A stretch of 64,000 nucleotides of DNA from Candidatus Zhuqueibacterota bacterium (GTDB taxonomy: Bacteria; Zhuqueibacterota; Zhuqueibacteria; Zhuqueibacterales; Geothermadaptataceae), in NCBI GenBank assembly GCA_030950365.1, contig JAUZRQ010000045.1, positions 1-64,000 of the forward strand. Reading direction: 5' to 3'. The notes beneath the pieces were generated by a model. It saw only the letters and a program-made list of their open reading frames with translations, was not told the origin of the DNA and searched no databases. Within the stretch, counting starts at the first letter, position 1; each line of letters starts with the position of its first letter. A program made the translations under genes and the position numbers. Positions 18,771-26,947 of the stretch are shown here, piece by piece.

Positions 18771-19843
18771 CCATTCTGGATCGTTATATCGCTCGCAAAT
18801 TTTTGAGCAACCTGCTGTTCGCGGTAATCGCGTTCGTGAGCATCTACATCATTATCGATGCCGTCGAACGCCTGTCCGATTACATCGACAAAGGCGCGCC
18901 CACCAAAGTGATCGTGATGTATTATATCTACTATATTCCGTTCATTCTCATCCTGATCATGCCCATTTCAACGCTGCTGGCGTCCATGTTCAGCGTCGGC
19001 CAGTTATCGAAATACAACGAGATTCTGGCCATGAAGGCATCCGGGCTATCGTTATACCGCCTTCTTTCGCCGCTATTCGTTCTCGGCGTGCTCATCAGCG
19101 TGTTCATGATTTTCTTTGCCGAGGTCATCATGCCGCGCGCCAACACGGAAAAGGCGATCATCAAACGCCGTTACATCGATCGTATGCCGCGCAGCGTGCC
19201 ATCGCAAATTGCCAATCTGTATTTCCAGATCGATGACCGCCGGCGCATGTTCATCGGCTATTACAATCCCTACGAAAAAGTCGCCCGCAAGGTCAACATT
19301 CTGGAATTCGACGGCATCTTCATCCGCCACCGCATCGACGCCGAAATGATGCATAGAGGCTCCAAAGGCTGGGTGCTCACCAACGGTTTTGAACGGTTTT
19401 TTAAAAATGGGGAAGAGGTGGCCAGAGCCTTTGCTAAAATGGATATTTCGGACATCCAGTTGCAGCCAGAGGAGCTAAGTGCGGTTCAAAAGGCGCCCGA
19501 GGAGATGTCGTTTCTGGAACTGCAGCACTTTATTGAAGAAGTGAAGCGTAACGGTGGCGATCCGGACCGCTGGCTGGTGGATTTGTATCTCAAAATCAGT
19601 TTTCCATTTGCGAACTTTATTATTATTCTGTTTGGGGCACCCCTTGCCGCCGGACGGGTTCGATCCACCGGTGCGTTTGGGGTAGCTGTAAGTATCATGG
19701 CGGCGTTTTTGTATTTTGGTATGGTAAAAATCGGGCAGACATTCGGCCAGATCGGTCTTTTGCCACCGCTGTTCGCCGCCTGGTTAGGAAACATCGTTTT
19801 TGCAGCAGCCGGATTGATGATATTGATAAAGACCCCCAAATAA
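18767..19843 (+). CDS. lptG: LPS export permease LptG (YjgP/YjgQ family)
   Basis: Partner permease of LptF in LPS extraction from the inner membrane. The 358 aa are the normal length: two or three N-terminal helices, a periplasmic jellyroll (about 125-255) and three C-terminal helices beginning near SFPFANFIIILFGAPLAAG, a typical LptF/G segment. It overlaps lptF by 4 bp. The ATPase lptB is not in this window; the outer-membrane partner lptD is at 57-59.5 kb. It converges on clpS; no clear terminator is seen between them. Confidence 0.92.
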   Translation: MTILDRYIARKFLSNLLFAVIAFVSIYIIIDAVERLSDYIDKGAPTKVIVMYYIYYIPFILILIMPISTLLASMFSVGQLSKYNEILAMKASGLSLYRLLSPLFVLGVLISVFMIFFAEVIMPRANTEKAIIKRRYIDRMPRSVPSQIANLYFQIDDRRRMFIGYYNPYEKVARKVNILEFDGIFIRHRIDAEMMHRGSKGWVLTNGFERFFKNGEEVARAFAKMDISDIQLQPEELSAVQKAPEEMSFLELQHFIEEVKRNGGDPDRWLVDLYLKISFPFANFIIILFGAPLAAGRVRSTGAFGVAVSIMAAFLYFGMVKIGQTFGQIGLLPPLFAAWLGNIVFAAAGLMILIKTPK

Positions 19844-19882
19844 GAACCATACGATTGCAGCCTTCCCCCAGCTTACATACAA

Positions 19883-20137
19883 TCACCCTTCGATTTCCAC
19901 AATCAACTGGATTTCCCGCAAGATGCCCATCACCTTGAAGCACTTTTCAAACGGGCCGGAATAGGCCACGGCCTTGCCTTTGGTGTGCGCTTCCAGCGCA
20001 ATGCGTTCGGCTTCGGCATCGCTGCAGCCGGTGGCCTTGCGCAACTGCAAAATGACCTCATCGAAGGTATGGATATCGTCGTTGTATAAAATCACCTTCC
20101 ACGGTTCGTTGATTTTGATATCCGTGGTCTCATCCAC
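19883..20137 (-). CDS. clpS: ATP-dependent Clp protease adaptor ClpS
   Basis: N-degron adaptor that delivers proteins with N-terminal Leu, Phe, Tyr or Trp to the ClpA/ClpC-ClpP protease. From the proposed GTG start it has 84 aa and shows the whole ClpS fold: WKVILYNDDIHTF (13-25) with the NDD metal/degron site, the EAH motif in the alpha-helical part and a C-terminal beta-strand. No ATG exists at a sensible position; GTG 20137 lies 10 bp after the mutY stop with GAAG upstream. The open frame continues upstream into mutY antiphase sequence, where CTG or ATC starts are less likely. No clpA/clpC or aat gene is nearby. Family call secure, start uncertain by some ten residues. Confidence 0.85.
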   Translation of the reverse strand: MDETTDIKINEPWKVILYNDDIHTFDEVILQLRKATGCSDAEAERIALEAHTKGKAVAYSGPFEKCFKVMGILREIQLIVEIEG

Positions 20138-20147
20138 GACGACTTCT

Positions 20148-21275
20148 TCATCCGCGTCCGGCCGATCGTCGGCGCTCAGGCTGATTGCAAAATTCGGCCT
20201 CCAGCCGGCGGATAACCTTCTGGGTGGCGGCGGCAAAAGGATAGAACCGCAACTCATCAGGCTTGACCCATCGCCAGTCCACAGCCGCGGTGAGCCGGGG
20301 CTCACCGCCTTTGTAAAGACAGTGGTAAACGTGCATGGTGATTTTGAAGTGACTGTAGGCATGCCTGACCTCCATATAAAAATCGCCAACCTCGATATTC
20401 AGGTTCAATTCTTCTTTGATCTCGCGTTTGACCGCTTCCTGGGCGGATTCGCCGTCTTCAATTTTGCCACCCGGGAATTCCCATAGCCCGCCCAGCATCC
20501 CATTCTCTTGACGCCGATCGATGAAAATGTAGCCCTCATCCCAGATGATGCCCACCGCGACTTGATAGTGCGGTACGGCTTTCTTTCGCCGCTGCACCGG
20601 CAGCATCGCCGGGTCTTCGAGCTCATGATGGGCGCGGCAATAGGCCACAACCGGGCAGAGCAGGCATTTGGGTTTGCGCGGTGTGCAGATGGTCGCCCCC
20701 AACTCCATCATCGCCTGGTTGAAATCGCCGGGATGTTCGGGCGCTAGCAGCCTGTCAGCGAAATCCTGCAGCGTTTTGAGCGCGCTTTGGGAGTGGACTT
20801 CTTCTTCAAAGCGAAAGAGCCGGCATATCACACGCCGCACATTGCCGTCCATCACCGCACGGCGTTCCCCAAAAGCAATGCTGGCGATGGCAGCGGCTGT
20901 GTACTCGCCAATGCCCGGAATCTGCTGCAACGCTTCGTAGGATTCGGGCATGCGGCCTTCGTGATGTTCAACCAGATATTGCGCCGCTTTGTGCAAATTG
21001 CGCGCCCGCGCATAATAGCCCAGCCCTTCCCAGATTTTGAGCACTTCCTGCTGCGACGCGCGCGCCAACGCGGGAATATCGGGAAACGCCTCCATGAAAC
21101 GAGAGAAATAACCCAGCACCGTTTTGACTTGCGTCTGCTGCAGCATCACTTCGGATATCCAGATTGCATAAGGGTCGGAGGTCTTTCGCCATGGCAGATC
21201 GCGCTGCTCGCCATCATACCATTGCAGTAACCGTTCGCGGAATTCAGCCAGCGATTTTTCGTCGTTCCGTCTCAC
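20148..21275 (-). CDS. mutY: A/G-specific adenine glycosylase MutY with complete Nudix domain
   Basis: DNA repair glycosylase that removes adenine mispaired with 8-oxo-guanine. The 375 aa show the catalytic Glu in SEVMLQQTQV (Glu42), the helix-hairpin-helix PGIGEYTAA (120-128), the catalytic Asp in MDGNV (Asp143) and four iron-sulphur cysteines (197, 204, 207, 213). The C-terminal domain, which in E. coli MutY is a catalytically dead Nudix fold, here carries a complete Nudix signature: Gly270, Glu276, Arg284-Glu285 and Glu288-Glu289. It may therefore also hydrolyse oxidised nucleotides (inference). clpS follows 10 bp downstream. Confidence 0.95.
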   Translation of the reverse strand: MRRNDEKSLAEFRERLLQWYDGEQRDLPWRKTSDPYAIWISEVMLQQTQVKTVLGYFSRFMEAFPDIPALARASQQEVLKIWEGLGYYARARNLHKAAQYLVEHHEGRMPESYEALQQIPGIGEYTAAAIASIAFGERRAVMDGNVRRVICRLFRFEEEVHSQSALKTLQDFADRLLAPEHPGDFNQAMMELGATICTPRKPKCLLCPVVAYCRAHHELEDPAMLPVQRRKKAVPHYQVAVGIIWDEGYIFIDRRQENGMLGGLWEFPGGKIEDGESAQEAVKREIKEELNLNIEVGDFYMEVRHAYSHFKITMHVYHCLYKGGEPRLTAAVDWRWVKPDELRFYPFAAATQKVIRRLEAEFCNQPERRRSAGRG

Positions 21276-21432
21276 CTTGCCTCGTTTTTATCTATCGTTC
21301 CCTCGACATCGCACGAATGCGCCATGAAATATAAAAAAGATTTTTAAACTTTCAATCGTTTTCATCCGGAAGATCGATACCCATGACGCCTGTTCATCAT
21401 CGGTACGAAAATGAACATAATGAGAAAAAATA

Positions 21433-21461
21433 TTGAATTCTTAATATAGCTTTTTTATATT
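21433..21461 (+). promoter_or_regulatory. predicted sigma-70-type promoter of greA
   Basis: TTGAAT (21433-21438), 17-bp spacer, TATATT (21456-21461). Transcription would start near 21468, about 155 nt before the greA ATG and about 55 nt before the leader terminator hairpin. Confidence 0.6.
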
Positions 21462-21522
21462 CAAAACAGCTATTGTTGTTCTTTCATGCCAGAACATGGT
21501 CAGAAATTTTAGTACCAGGCAC

Positions 21523-21557
21523 GCGCGTTATCTTGCGACAACGCGCATTTTTTATTT
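21523..21557 (+). terminator. intrinsic terminator in the greA leader (attenuator)
   Basis: GCGCGTT / AACGCGC stem (21523-21529 with 21540-21546), 10-nt loop, then ATTTTTTATTT. No plus-strand gene ends in the preceding 1.6 kb, so it can only act on the greA transcript or on a short leader RNA. Confidence 0.7.
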
Positions 21558-21622
21558 CAGCTAATTTGAATCTCGACACCCATGTCAAAATAGAAATAGA
21601 ATGATCCGAAGGGAGGCCTATA

Positions 21623-22102
21623 ATGCAAACGTATTACTTCACGGAAAAGGGTTATGAGAAATTGCGCAAGGAAATTGAAGAATTGGAAAGGTATTTAAAA
21701 AATGACATCGCTTCCGAAATTGCCACAGCCCGGGACCACGGAGACCTGCGGGAAAACGCCGAATACGAATCGGCCAAGATGAAACAGGCCAACTATATGG
21801 CCAAACTCAATGCCCTCAAAGAAAAACTGATGAACGCGCAGGTTATTCGCAAAGAGGACCTACCGCCTGATATCGTTACGCTGGGGAAGACGGTGAAAAT
21901 TCAGGATGTATCCACCGGTGATACGGTACAATATACCATCCTTGGCGACGGCGAGACCGATATCGACAACGGTATTATCAGCTACCAGTCGCCGCTGGCT
22001 CGCGCGCTGATGAAGCATTCGGTCGGCGACGAAGTCGAGGTGCAGCTCCCCAGGGGCACCAAAACCTACAAAATCCTGGAAATCGAATTTTACGAAGGAT
22101 GA
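21623..22102 (+). CDS. greA: transcription elongation factor GreA
   Basis: Binds the RNA polymerase secondary channel and stimulates cleavage of backtracked RNA. The 159 aa match the family exactly: an N-terminal antiparallel coiled coil (about 1-75) with the acidic tip within ARDHGDLRENAEYESAK (Asp and Glu catalytic residues), then the C-terminal FKBP-like domain (about 80-159) with the family segments SYQSPLARALM and VGDEVEVQLP. RBS GGGAGG precedes ATG 21623. It is a single-gene unit with its own promoter and a leader terminator. It ends 27 bp from the convergent Cys-rich gene. Confidence 0.97.
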   Translation: MQTYYFTEKGYEKLRKEIEELERYLKNDIASEIATARDHGDLRENAEYESAKMKQANYMAKLNALKEKLMNAQVIRKEDLPPDIVTLGKTVKIQDVSTGDTVQYTILGDGETDIDNGIISYQSPLARALMKHSVGDEVEVQLPRGTKTYKILEIEFYEG

Positions 22103-22129
22103 TTCCGGATTCGTCCCCTGCGCCACCGA

Positions 22130-22318
22130 TCATTCTTCATATTCCGCTTCGAGGTGAGGCGTCAGAGTTTCTTCATCAAAATAGACTTTGATGCGGTTGG
22201 GCCGACAGCAAACCTGGCAATCTTCGATGTATTCCTGGTACATGCCGGCCGAAATGTCCACCTCGATCACATTTTCCTCACTACAGAAGGCGCAAAGAAA
22301 TTTGGCCACGGTTTCCAT
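22130..22318 (-). CDS. small CPXCG-type cysteine-rich protein
   Basis: A 62-aa acidic protein with two Cys-x-x-Cys-like pairs (CAFC near residue 9 and CQVC near residue 35), followed by RPNRIKVYFD. This is the pattern of the small 'CPXCG motif-containing cysteine-rich' family (PF14255), probably a zinc ribbon; the biological role of the family is unknown. A strong GGAGG sits seven bases before the ATG, so it is clearly translated. It stands alone, downstream of the terminator that follows the TolB-like gene. Confidence 0.8.
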   Translation of the reverse strand: METVAKFLCAFCSEENVIEVDISAGMYQEYIEDCQVCCRPNRIKVYFDEETLTPHLEAEYEE

Positions 22319-22475
22319 GCTCCGACCTCCTTCTAATGATTAAGGCGGTTCAACAAAGTGATTCACAATGCGCTTTTTCTGCATTCGCATGTCTGCCGTC
22401 CTTTTGGCTCGTCTTTTTGAATTGCATGCGCAGTTCTATCTGAAATCGTACACCTCTTTCCGAAAGCAAATTCAT

Positions 22476-22522
22476 AACCGGGTTTCGTTTGCCGGTCCGT
22501 GACGGACAAACGAAACCCGGTT
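22476..22522 (-). terminator. long perfect hairpin after the TolB-like gene
   Basis: AACCGGGTTTCGTTTG pairs with CAAACGAAACCCGGTT (16 bp), with a further GTCCGT / ACGGAC pairing inside. It starts 11 bp after the TolB-like stop codon. The following bases are only weakly T-rich, so it may act as a terminator or a 3'-stabilising structure. Confidence 0.65.
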
Positions 22523-22533
22523 GTTTGCCGCTG

Positions 22534-23607
22534 TTAATCCTGCCACTCGGCAATGAACAGGTTGGTCTGCCGCGGCGTCTTGCCGTTACGGTTCGAGGCG
22601 AAGATCAACTTTTTGCCGTCTTTCGAAAACATCGGAAAGCCGTCAAAGCTTTCGTAATTGGTGATTTTTTCCAGCCCGGTGCCATCAATATTGATCATCC
22701 ATAGCTCAAAGTTGCGTCCAGTCTCACTGCCGTAATTGGACGAAAAAATGATGCGTTTGCCATCCGGATGGAAGAACGGCGCAAAGTTGGCCGCTCCGTT
22801 GTTGGTGATCTGCCGTTTGTTGCTACCGTCGGCATCCATCACCCAGATTTCCAGCCGGTTCGGCCGGATCAGGTTCTGCGCCAGCAGCGACTTGTAGTCT
22901 TCAATCTCCTCAGGAGTTTTGGGATGATAGGCCCGATACACGATTTTTTTGCTATCGCGCGAAAAAAACGGGCCGCCGTCGTAGCCAAGTTCGTGCGTCA
23001 ATTGTTTGACGTTTTTGCCGTCGATGTCCATCACGTAGATATCAAGATCGCCGTTGCGGACGGAGGTAAACACGATTTTTTTGCCGTCGGGTGAAACCGT
23101 TGCCTCAGCATCGTACCCCGGGGTGTCGGTCAGCTGCCGCATGTTGCTGCCATCGGCATTGGCCACAAAAATATCGTAACTGGGATACAGGGCCCAGACG
23201 TAGCCCTTGCTCCAGTCAGGCGGGGGCGGGCATTTTTCATCGTAGTGATGCGTGGAAGCGTATAGTATCTGCTGATCACCGGGTAAGAAATAGGCACAGG
23301 TGGTGCGTCCTTTGCCGGTGCTCACCAGCCGTTTGTTTTGGCCATCCACATCCATGATATAAATTTGATCACACTCGAACGTGTCGCGCGTGGCCTGAAA
23401 TATGATCCTGGTTTCGTCAAAACTGAAATAGCCCTCGGCCGAGTTTTCACCTTCAAAGGTCAATTGTCGCACGCTCTTGAAATGCGTTTCCCCCGGAAAA
23501 ATCAGGTTCGCATCGGCGCCGGTTGTATCGCCGTTTTGCTCTTTTTTCTGGCATCCCATCCACATCAGCGACACCAGCAGCCCAATCCATACACGTTGCA
23601 CCTTCAT
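22534..23607 (-). CDS. TolB-like beta-propeller lipoprotein
   Basis: A 357-aa secreted lipoprotein (lipobox WMGC, Cys19). The mature part consists of TolB/PD40-type propeller repeats: the recurring patterns PDGKKIVFTS, SRDSKKIVYR, PDGKRIIFSS and SKDGKKLIFAS alternate with DIYVMDIDG-type strands (five to six blades). TolB is the periplasmic propeller of the Tol-Pal system, but true TolB is not a lipoprotein and has an N-terminal domain missing here, so I do not use the symbol. It may bind a periplasmic protein or glycan. It is 120 bp downstream of sfsA with an AGGAGAG-type RBS. Confidence 0.8.
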   Translation of the reverse strand: MKVQRVWIGLLVSLMWMGCQKKEQNGDTTGADANLIFPGETHFKSVRQLTFEGENSAEGYFSFDETRIIFQATRDTFECDQIYIMDVDGQNKRLVSTGKGRTTCAYFLPGDQQILYASTHHYDEKCPPPPDWSKGYVWALYPSYDIFVANADGSNMRQLTDTPGYDAEATVSPDGKKIVFTSVRNGDLDIYVMDIDGKNVKQLTHELGYDGGPFFSRDSKKIVYRAYHPKTPEEIEDYKSLLAQNLIRPNRLEIWVMDADGSNKRQITNNGAANFAPFFHPDGKRIIFSSNYGSETGRNFELWMINIDGTGLEKITNYESFDGFPMFSKDGKKLIFASNRNGKTPRQTNLFIAEWQD

Positions 23608-23726
23608 ACCCTCTCTCCTTTGCTAATTCGCATCCATTTACAAAATGCTCTATGTTGAGGCCAATTGCACCCGTGTCATTTACTCATTTATCGTAGCAGC
23701 CGGTTCGAGTCGGTGGCAATCCGCCC

Positions 23727-24455
23727 TCAGCCCGCGGCGGATTGCGAAATGCGCTCCTGGTCCAGCCGCCAGGGCAACTCGCGACGCAATCGCACACCCG
23801 TCTCGTTGACCGTGGTATCATACACCAGAAGCTCGACGCCCTTTTCCACCGCCTCGATCAGCGTCCGGCCGTAAGTGACATCGATGTGGTGCGCAGGAGC
23901 GAAGCTGTGCGCATCCTCGCGGTGCACCAGAAAAAAGATCACCCCGCGATGGCCTTGCTGAACCATTTGCATCAGCTCGCGCAGGTGTTTCGTTCCACGC
24001 TCCGTCACGGCGTCCGGAAACAGGGCGATGCCCTGCTCCACCAGGGTGACATTTTTCACTTCGATGAAAACTTTATGGCCGTCGTCTTCCAATAGAAAAT
24101 CGGCGCGGCTATTGGCTCCATAGCGAAACTCGCGCTTCAGAACATCATACTGGCTCAACGGCGCAATCCGGCGCTCCCGCAGGGCCTCTTCGACGATGCG
24201 GTTGGTGCGCATCGTATTCACTCCCACCCAGGTGCTGCCCACCCGGATCAGCTCCCAGGTGAACGGCAATTTGCGTTTGGGATTGCTGGCCCGCGATACT
24301 CGCACCGGAGCCCCCGGGATGTTGCATCCGAGCATGCTGCCGGAGTTCGGGCAGTGCGCGGTGATAACCTCGCCGCTGTCAAGTCGGATATCGGCCAGAA
24401 AACGTTTATAGCGTTGAATGAGAGTGCCAGGGAGCAATGGAGTTGAAAAGTCCAA
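23727..24455 (-). CDS. sfsA: SfsA family nuclease
   Basis: Member of the SfsA family ('sugar fermentation stimulation'), whose N-terminal OB-like and C-terminal endonuclease-like domains suggest nucleic-acid binding or cleavage. At 242 aa it is the usual length. Diagnostic segments are HCPNSGSMLGC (near 34-44), SRADFLLEDDGHKVFIEVKN (the nuclease-type Asp...Glu-x-Lys site, near 115-134), FPDAVTERGTKHLREL and the RGVIFFLVHRED strand. It lies 26 bp downstream of the GalT-like gene and probably shares its transcript. The cellular role of the family is poorly defined. Confidence 0.92.
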   Translation of the reverse strand: MDFSTPLLPGTLIQRYKRFLADIRLDSGEVITAHCPNSGSMLGCNIPGAPVRVSRASNPKRKLPFTWELIRVGSTWVGVNTMRTNRIVEEALRERRIAPLSQYDVLKREFRYGANSRADFLLEDDGHKVFIEVKNVTLVEQGIALFPDAVTERGTKHLRELMQMVQQGHRGVIFFLVHREDAHSFAPAHHIDVTYGRTLIEAVEKGVELLVYDTTVNETGVRLRRELPWRLDQERISQSAAG

Positions 24456-24481
24456 TGATCAAGCCCTTTGCCTGCTTGCGT

Positions 24482-25537
24482 TTAAGCGATGGGATCCAGC
24501 TCGTTGTGCAATTTGCCGCTGCGCAGAATGGCCGCCGCCACCTCGGGAGGCACTGGATTGACCTGAAACCCGGAACTGGCTTCAAAGCTGTGGAAGGCCA
24601 ACACTTTCGGCGTCAGTTCGATGTGCCAGTGGAAATCTTTTTCCAGGGTTTTCCAGTAGCCGCGCTGCTTGCCGGCAACGATATTCGGTCCGGAATGGAT
24701 CACCATAATGTAATCAAAATTTTGCAAAACGGCACGCATTTTTTGAAAAATCTCCTGCAGGCAAATGGCCAGATCGTACAATTCGCTGTTCCATTCGAAG
24801 AAGGTCTCGTGGCGTTTGGGCAAGATCATGAGCTGAAAGGCCGCCCTGGCGGCAAAGGGCGCGATGACGATGAACCCCTTATGTTCGAGCACAACCCGAA
24901 CGCGCGCTTCCTGCTCCTGTCGAATGATATCGCAAAACAGGCAGCGCTCTTTATACTCGTAATGGGCGCGGGCGTTGGCCAGCTCCTCTTTCACCAACAG
25001 CGGGGTGATGGGGGTGGCAATGATATGCGAGTGGGAATGATCCAGGAATCCGGGGTCGCCATCCGAAGTGGCCTTGTGCATCAGTACGTATCGAAACCGA
25101 TTGTCGCGTTTCAAATCGAGAAAGCGCTCTTTGTAAACGGCCAGCACTTTCTCCAGTTGGGGGGCTTCGAATTCGGAGAGATCGATGCCGTGCTGCGGTG
25201 TTTCCACAACCAGCTCGTGCGCGCCGATGCCATCGAGGACGTCGTAGATACCGACGCCGCGGCTGTTCAAATTGCCATGAATCTGCAGCACCGGATATTT
25301 TTCGGGAATGACCCGTACCTGCCAGCCCGGCTCGTTGGCCTGACGCGGCACGTCAGCTATTGCATAAATCTCGGGCGTGGTTTCATGTTCATGGTTTTCA
25401 CAGTAGGCACACGCGTCGCTGCTCACCTCCGGACGCTGCTGCACTTTATGAATGATCTTGTCGATATGGTTCTGATTTTTCAAGATGATGGTCCAATTTC
25501 CGGATACCGGATCGCGGCGCAGTTCATTCTTGTGCAT
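24482..25537 (-). CDS. GalT-family nucleotidyltransferase, possibly ADP-glucose phosphorylase type
   Basis: HIT-superfamily nucleotidyltransferase, 351 aa, with two HIT-like halves. It begins with RRDPVSGNWTII, has a zinc-type Cys pair CAYC followed by HEHETTPEI, a second Cys pair CLFC, and the active-site segment DHSHSHIIATPI. Classical GalT has an NPHPHGQ active site; the HSHS form seen here is that of the GalT-like ADP-glucose phosphorylase of plants (Arabidopsis At5g18200). I therefore call the family and leave open whether it makes UDP-galactose or phosphorolyses ADP-glucose. No galK, galE or glycogen gene is nearby. It starts 3 bp after the CNNM gene ends. Confidence 0.85.
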   Translation of the reverse strand: MHKNELRRDPVSGNWTIILKNQNHIDKIIHKVQQRPEVSSDACAYCENHEHETTPEIYAIADVPRQANEPGWQVRVIPEKYPVLQIHGNLNSRGVGIYDVLDGIGAHELVVETPQHGIDLSEFEAPQLEKVLAVYKERFLDLKRDNRFRYVLMHKATSDGDPGFLDHSHSHIIATPITPLLVKEELANARAHYEYKERCLFCDIIRQEQEARVRVVLEHKGFIVIAPFAARAAFQLMILPKRHETFFEWNSELYDLAICLQEIFQKMRAVLQNFDYIMVIHSGPNIVAGKQRGYWKTLEKDFHWHIELTPKVLAFHSFEASSGFQVNPVPPEVAAAILRSGKLHNELDPIA

Positions 25538-25539
25538 CG

Positions 25540-26850
25540 CTACTCATTCTCCACTTCGATGGATTGCTTCTCCGATGCATCAGACCGTTTTCGAATTTTA
25601 ACTTGTAAAATGCGATTGCGTTCGACTTTTTCGATCACAAATTCATAGTTTTTATAGAAAATCGTTTGTTTTTCTTCGGGCACTTTACCGGTCAGGCTGA
25701 AAATAAAACCACCGAGACTCTCGTAATCTTCTTCTGTGGGCAGGTCCATGTCCAGCTCATCGTTCAGATCGTGCAAATCGATCTTGGCGTTGACTACGTA
25801 AGTATCATCCTTGATGCGTCGGAATAGCGGCGTTTCCTGATCGTATTCGTCTTGAATTTCGCCGACTATTTCTTCGAGGATATCCTCCAGGGTCACCAGA
25901 CCGGCCGTGCCGCCATACTCGTCCACCACGATAGCCATGTGAATTTTCTCGCGCTGGAACTCGCGTAGTAATTCATCGATGCGTTTGTACTCGGGCACAT
26001 ACAGAGTCTTACGCGCCAGATTGGCCAGATCGATCTTTTTGCCCTTGTCATTCAAATAGGGCAACAGGTCTTTGGCGTGGATGATGCCGAGAATTTTATC
26101 GACGCTGCCTTCGTAAAGCGGTATCCGGCTGTGTCCCTTTTGATGGATCAACGTAATCAGCTCTTCCAGCGTGGCGTCTTTTTCAATGCAAACCATATCG
26201 ATCCGTGGTACCATGACCTCTTTAACCTGGGTCTTGCGGAACTCAAAGATAGAATGGATCATTTCGCGCTCTTCTTCCTGTAGCGCGCCCTGCTCCTGTC
26301 CGACCTCGATCAATGTGCGCAACTCTTCTTCTTTAAAAAAATAGCCACGTTTGGCAATTTCCAGCCGGTCGGCAAGGCCCGTGGTCAGGGCATTCAGCAC
26401 CGCCGTTAGCGGCTTGAAAATATAGAAAAAGACCACCATCAGGCCGCCGAAAGTGCGCGCGAACCGACCTGCGTGTCGGAGGGCGAGGGTTTTGGGCGTT
26501 ATTTCGCTCAGCAGCAGCAGAATCAGGGTAACAGCGAAGACTTCGACCATCAGGGCCAGGTCGGAACTCACCTGCAGCATGGCCGCGATGCGGGTGGCAA
26601 GAAGCGCCGCGATCGTCGCTGCCGAGATGTTCGCGAGCGTGTTTCCGATCAGAATCGCGATGAGAAGTTCCTGGACCCGGGATTGGAGGACGTGAACCGA
26701 TCGGGGATATCGAGCGGCCTTTTCGTTAGCTTCGATCTGGCCGTTCTGAAAAAGGGTCATGAAGGCCGTTTCTGCGGCTGAGAAAAACGCCGACAGGCCC
26801 ACGAAGAAAATGAATGCGAGAATTTCAAAAATGCTTAGTTCGGATTCCAA
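25540..26850 (-). CDS. CNNM/CorC (hemolysin C-like) membrane protein
   Basis: A 436-aa integral membrane protein of the CNNM/CorC group, associated with magnesium or cobalt efflux. Domains in order: an N-terminal DUF21 domain with three to four membrane helices (about 1-190, containing SAFFSAAETAFMTL), a CBS pair (about 205-330, with VPRIDMVCIEKDATLEELI and GTAGLVTLEDILEEIVGEI) and a C-terminal CorC/HlyC domain (about 345-430, with ESLGGFIFSLTGKVP). It follows ybeY on the same strand; phoH-pgpH-ybeY-corC is a common bacterial gene order. Confidence 0.92.
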   Translation of the reverse strand: MESELSIFEILAFIFFVGLSAFFSAAETAFMTLFQNGQIEANEKAARYPRSVHVLQSRVQELLIAILIGNTLANISAATIAALLATRIAAMLQVSSDLALMVEVFAVTLILLLLSEITPKTLALRHAGRFARTFGGLMVVFFYIFKPLTAVLNALTTGLADRLEIAKRGYFFKEEELRTLIEVGQEQGALQEEEREMIHSIFEFRKTQVKEVMVPRIDMVCIEKDATLEELITLIHQKGHSRIPLYEGSVDKILGIIHAKDLLPYLNDKGKKIDLANLARKTLYVPEYKRIDELLREFQREKIHMAIVVDEYGGTAGLVTLEDILEEIVGEIQDEYDQETPLFRRIKDDTYVVNAKIDLHDLNDELDMDLPTEEDYESLGGFIFSLTGKVPEEKQTIFYKNYEFVIEKVERNRILQVKIRKRSDASEKQSIEVENE

Positions 26851-26947
26851 ATTTGCCAGTATCTCCTGAAATAGGTTCGCTAATCCTCTTTATAGTTTGC
26901 TGCTTAACAGTTCGCTTTTCCTGTATGGTACACCGATCCAAATATAT

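Noticed and set aside
22350-22553. A 67-codon minus-strand frame after the TolB-like gene.
   Set aside because: It runs through the 47-nt palindrome 22476-22522 and into the TolB-like 3' end, so it is a chance frame.
24437-25648. A 403-codon plus-strand frame opposite the GalT-like gene.
   Set aside because: The minus strand encodes a complete GalT-family protein with active-site motifs; the plus-strand product has none.
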